64,000 nt of DNA, from positions 310,001 through 374,000 of the forward strand of contig NZ_BNJG01000003.1 of the NCBI RefSeq assembly GCF_016587375.1. Reading direction: 5' to 3'. Both the position numbers and the translations under genes were made by a program. The DNA is from Ktedonobacter robiniae (lineage in GTDB: Bacteria; Chloroflexota; Ktedonobacteria; Ktedonobacterales; Ktedonobacteraceae). Shown in pieces: positions 61,680 to 64,000 of this stretch. The notes beneath the pieces were generated by a model that did no database searches, was not told the origin of the DNA, and saw nothing but the letters and a program-made list of their open reading frames with translations. The first letter of the stretch is position 1. Each line of letters starts with the position of its first letter.

Positions 61680-62942
61680 ATGAAAACGCTCTGGTCCATT
61701 GCCAAAAAGGACCTCTTACAGGTCATGAAAGATAAAGGCTCTCTGGTGCTCCTGCTCCTGGTCCCCCTGGTCCTCATCACGGCGGTCGGGCTTGCATTTG
61801 GTAATCTCTATGGTAATAGCTCTACCCAGACTACGATTAGGGTAGCCGTAAGCAACCAGGAGACGGCCTCTAACGCCTATCTTGGTAAAACGATTGCAAA
61901 CGCGCTCAAAATCAATACATCTCAACTCCAGATTACTGTCAATGAATATCACACTTCAGCTCAGGTTATTGACCAGGTTAAGGCCTCAAGTGATGCGGCA
62001 GATGTCGGTGTCGTCATTCCAACCGGGGCGAGCGAGGCCTTGCTGAGCACTACACCTCAGCATATCGATGCTACAAAGCAAGTCCAATTCTATACTCTGC
62101 CCAACAACAACGATGCGCGTATTACGCTCGTACGTAACATCGTCAATGAGGTTGTACAGGCTCAACTCACAGGAAATGCAGCTGTAAGTCAGGTCTACGC
62201 AGTATGCAATCAGCCTGGCAACCACTGCACACCAGGCACTATTCATCCCACGAGCATCGCTGCAACGGTTGTCCAGGCAAACCAGGGAAGCGACCAGGCT
62301 GTTCAAACACTCTCCGCGGGTGAAGCCATCAAAGTGAGCGCATTCGATCAATTGGTACCTGGATACGCCGTCTTCTTCGCGCTCTTTGGCCTCAATGCTG
62401 TGGCGGCGACCATCTTGCAGGAGAAAGAAGATGGCACCTTCCGCCGCCTGCTGGTCGCTCCAATTCAGAAGTATGCTCTGCTAGGTGGCAAGTTGCTGGC
62501 ACAGTTTCTCCTAACCCTGGCCCAGCTCGTGGTGCTCTTTGCGATTGGCTACTTTGTATTCAAAATGCATATTGGCTCCTGGCCTTCGGTCATCCTCTTA
62601 CTAATCAGTACCAGTTTCGCGATGACGGGCCTGGGAACACTGCTCGTATCACTGGTACGTACCCGCCGCCAGATCAACCCGATTGTCAGCCTGGTAACTC
62701 TGGTAACCTCCGCGATTGGCGGTGCCTGGTGGCCCCTCTTCATCGAACCCAGATGGATGCAGCAAATCGCCAAGCTCGGCATTACGGCCTGGGCCATGGA
62801 GGGGCTAAATGAGACCATGATCTTCGGCAAAGGCTTTATGGACATCCTTCCAGATATTCTAGGTCTGCTCGCCTATGGCGCGATCTGCTTTATTATCGCC
62901 TTGCGCTTCTTCCGTTTCCAGGAGAAGGCCGCAAGCGCTTAG
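61680..62942 (+). CDS. ABC-2 type exporter permease
   Basis: 420 aa. One N-terminal membrane helix (SLVLLLLVPLVLITAVGLAF), a large extracellular domain of about 180 residues with four cysteine-containing loops (AVCNQPGNHCTPG), then five helices including AVFFALFGLNAVAATILQEK, then EDGTFRRLLVAPIQKYALLG. This is the ABC2_membrane_3 architecture of drug and lipid exporters. It pairs with the ATPase upstream; the cargo may be the product of the FAD/glycosyltransferase pair. Confidence 0.9.
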   Translation: MKTLWSIAKKDLLQVMKDKGSLVLLLLVPLVLITAVGLAFGNLYGNSSTQTTIRVAVSNQETASNAYLGKTIANALKINTSQLQITVNEYHTSAQVIDQVKASSDAADVGVVIPTGASEALLSTTPQHIDATKQVQFYTLPNNNDARITLVRNIVNEVVQAQLTGNAAVSQVYAVCNQPGNHCTPGTIHPTSIAATVVQANQGSDQAVQTLSAGEAIKVSAFDQLVPGYAVFFALFGLNAVAATILQEKEDGTFRRLLVAPIQKYALLGGKLLAQFLLTLAQLVVLFAIGYFVFKMHIGSWPSVILLLISTSFAMTGLGTLLVSLVRTRRQINPIVSLVTLVTSAIGGAWWPLFIEPRWMQQIAKLGITAWAMEGLNETMIFGKGFMDILPDILGLLAYGAICFIIALRFFRFQEKAASA

Positions 62943-62952
62943 GGCAGAAGGT

Positions 62953-63052
62953 TTCGCGCCTACGGCGCTCATAAGGTAGTGGGTGTAGGCGTGGAAAAAT
63001 GGCGTTGCTATTTTTCCACGCCTACACCCACTACCCCGAAGGCGAATTTGTA
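62953..63052. repeat. Inverted repeat (26-bp arms) with CGCGCCTACGGCGCTC flank
   Basis: Left arm 62975-63000 starts GGTAGTGGGTGTAGGCGTGG; exact complement 63010-63035, loop 9 nt. The left flank TTTCGCGCCTACGGCGCTCA is the shared mini-hairpin. It lies between the exporter permease and the response regulator, which run in the same direction. Confidence 0.9.
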
Positions 63053-63140
63053 AGCCAAGGCAGATTCATTTGACAAGAGCTGGGTTTGCGCCATAATAAA
63101 GGAAAAATCACAACATCTGATTGCCGGGAGGAGAGCAGGC

Positions 63141-63803
63141 ATGACTGAGACGATTCGTATCTTGCTTTGTGAAGACCAGACGCTTATGCGCCAGGGCCTA
63201 CGCACTATTCTTGAGCTAGAGCCTGGCATGCAGGTCGTCGGCGAGGCTGGCGATGGCGAAGAGGCGATCAGGCAATATGCGTCGCTACGCCAGCAGGATA
63301 AGGGGCCTGGCGTGGTCTTGATGGATATCGAGATGCCACGCATGAATGGGGTTCAGGCAACGGCTGCCATCGTCCAGAGCGATCCCCAGGCGCGCATCAT
63401 CATCCTGACAACCTTTGACTACGAGGACTATGTCTTCGATGCCGTCAAAGCCGGGGCCATGGGCTACCTCCTCAAGGATGTTCCCGCCAACGAACTGATG
63501 TCAACGATTCGCCAGGTATACGCAGGTATGCCCTCGATTCAGCCCAAGATTGCCAGCAAGCTCCTCGTTGAGTTTGGGCGCAAAGAGCGGAATCCTCACC
63601 CGGTACAAGAAGAGGCGCTGAGTCCACGCGAGATAGAGATCCTTAAACTCCTGGCTGAGGGGGCCAGCAACCGCAAGATCGCGGAGCAACTTGTCCTGGC
63701 CGAGGGAACCGTCAAAAATCATGTCTCGAATATCCTGAGCAAGCTCCACACCAGGAACCGCACCCAGGCCGCTCACCTTGCACGTGAACGCAAATTGCTC
63801 TAA
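63141..63803 (+). CDS. NarL/FixJ-type response regulator
   Basis: 220 aa, GGGAGGAGAG upstream. Receiver domain with acidic pair in LLCEDQTLMRQG, phospho-acceptor Asp62 in GVVLMDIEMPRMNG, Thr in IIILTTFDYEDYVF, and Lys in MGYLLKDVPANELM. The C-terminal LuxR-type HTH is at about residues 155-215: LSPREIEILKLLAEGASNRK, then IAEQLVLAEGTVKNHVSNIL. It may regulate the exporter cluster upstream or the gene that starts 36 bp downstream. Confidence 0.93.
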   Translation: MTETIRILLCEDQTLMRQGLRTILELEPGMQVVGEAGDGEEAIRQYASLRQQDKGPGVVLMDIEMPRMNGVQATAAIVQSDPQARIIILTTFDYEDYVFDAVKAGAMGYLLKDVPANELMSTIRQVYAGMPSIQPKIASKLLVEFGRKERNPHPVQEEALSPREIEILKLLAEGASNRKIAEQLVLAEGTVKNHVSNILSKLHTRNRTQAAHLARERKLL

Positions 63804-63839
63804 CTCGGTTAAAACATCAAAAAGGGGTGAGGTATACAA

Positions 63840-64000
63840 ATGCAAAGGAAAACAACATTGAGCATTGATATAGCCAGGGATGACGCACGCTTTCATCGGA
63901 ACTTCAGCCGTATGCTGATTGGTTTTGCTATCTTCACATTTTTCTACCTCACCACACTCACCTATACTATCTTAAAGGCCACGCCAATCTACATGCACGA
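63840..64000 (+). CDS. Start of a membrane protein, possibly the cognate sensor kinase (partial)
   Basis: From ATG 63840 the frame MQRKTTLSIDIARDDARFHR is open to the window end and enters a membrane helix (MLIGFAIFTFFYLTTLTYTI). Only 53 codons are visible. Its place right after a NarL-type regulator makes a histidine kinase plausible, but nothing seen here proves it. Confidence 0.45.
   Translation, partial: MQRKTTLSIDIARDDARFHRNFSRMLIGFAIFTFFYLTTLTYTILKATPIYMH

Noticed and set aside
1..64000. CRISPR array, rRNA or tRNA genes
   Set aside because: No regularly spaced identical repeats of 25-40 bp and no tRNA-like cloverleaf or rRNA signature were found on reading both strands. A covariance search would be needed to exclude a divergent tRNA.

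Overview
The window looks like chromosome of a filamentous, soil-type member of the Chloroflexota, most likely class Ktedonobacteria. That is an inference from gene content: F420-type luciferase-like oxidoreductases, tandem DUF1622 proteins, many glycoside hydrolases with sugar ABC importers, a CtaG of the caa3 type, compact IS605-type TnpB genes, and abundant decayed insertion sequences. Base composition is close to balanced with AT-rich intergenic gaps. No rRNA, tRNA or CRISPR array was seen.

Layout. 1-2.2 kb: two frameshifted genes (an unknown partial one and a luciferase-like oxidoreductase) divergent from a TetR regulator. 2.7-6.5 kb: cell-wall and secreted proteins, ending in a fragment of an S53 peptidase. 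6.8-9.6 kb: two GNAT acetyltransferases and an FUSC-type membrane protein. 9.6-12.1 kb: a deleted MBL-fold pseudogene and an apparently intact TnpB. 12.1-16.8 kb: YjbQ, a small protein, an M3 oligopeptidase, an EamA transporter and a DinB-like protein. 17.1-21.65 kb: a segment bracketed by the right and left ends of a TnpB-type element, holding a dead IS6, a secreted GH43 and a dead IS630. 21.7-25.8 kb: an IclR regulator and the tyrosine/homogentisate genes (HPPD, fumarylacetoacetase, homogentisate dioxygenase). 26-31.4 kb: GH63-like hydrolase, CheY-like regulator, DUF4291, lipoprotein, CtaG. 31.4-36.8 kb: a sugar ABC importer with a divergent ROK regulator. 36.9-40.9 kb: an Fe3+/phosphonate-type ABC importer. 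41-47.9 kb: VOC, AraC, GH36 alpha-galactosidase with a 5' frameshift, aldo-keto reductase, nucleoside hydrolase. 48.2-52.2 kb: CHAP hydrolase, TetR/P450 pair, two DUF1622 proteins. 52.3-54.3 kb: a dead TnpB element next to a cydB tail. 54.3-57.9 kb: GH4 glycosidase with its LacI regulator, and an LLM oxidoreductase. 58.2-63 kb: FAD monooxygenase, GT1 glycosyltransferase and a DrrAB-like ABC exporter. 63.1-64 kb: a NarL-type response regulator and the start of a membrane protein.

Two layers of structure stand out. First, at least fourteen intergenic sites carry long, mostly perfect inverted repeats (17-34 bp arms, loops of 0-21 nt), usually without a U-tract. Several are flanked by a shared mini-hairpin GCGCC-GCA-GGCGC, which suggests a REP-like element family. 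Second, one TnpB family has left a complete dead copy at 52.5-54.3 kb, a solitary right end/omega-RNA scaffold at 17.1 kb, and a solitary left end with TTAC at 21.6 kb.

The functional theme is uptake and breakdown of plant polymers and oligosaccharides (GH43, GH36, GH4, GH63-like, sugar ABC importer), aromatic amino acid catabolism, and small-molecule modification and export.
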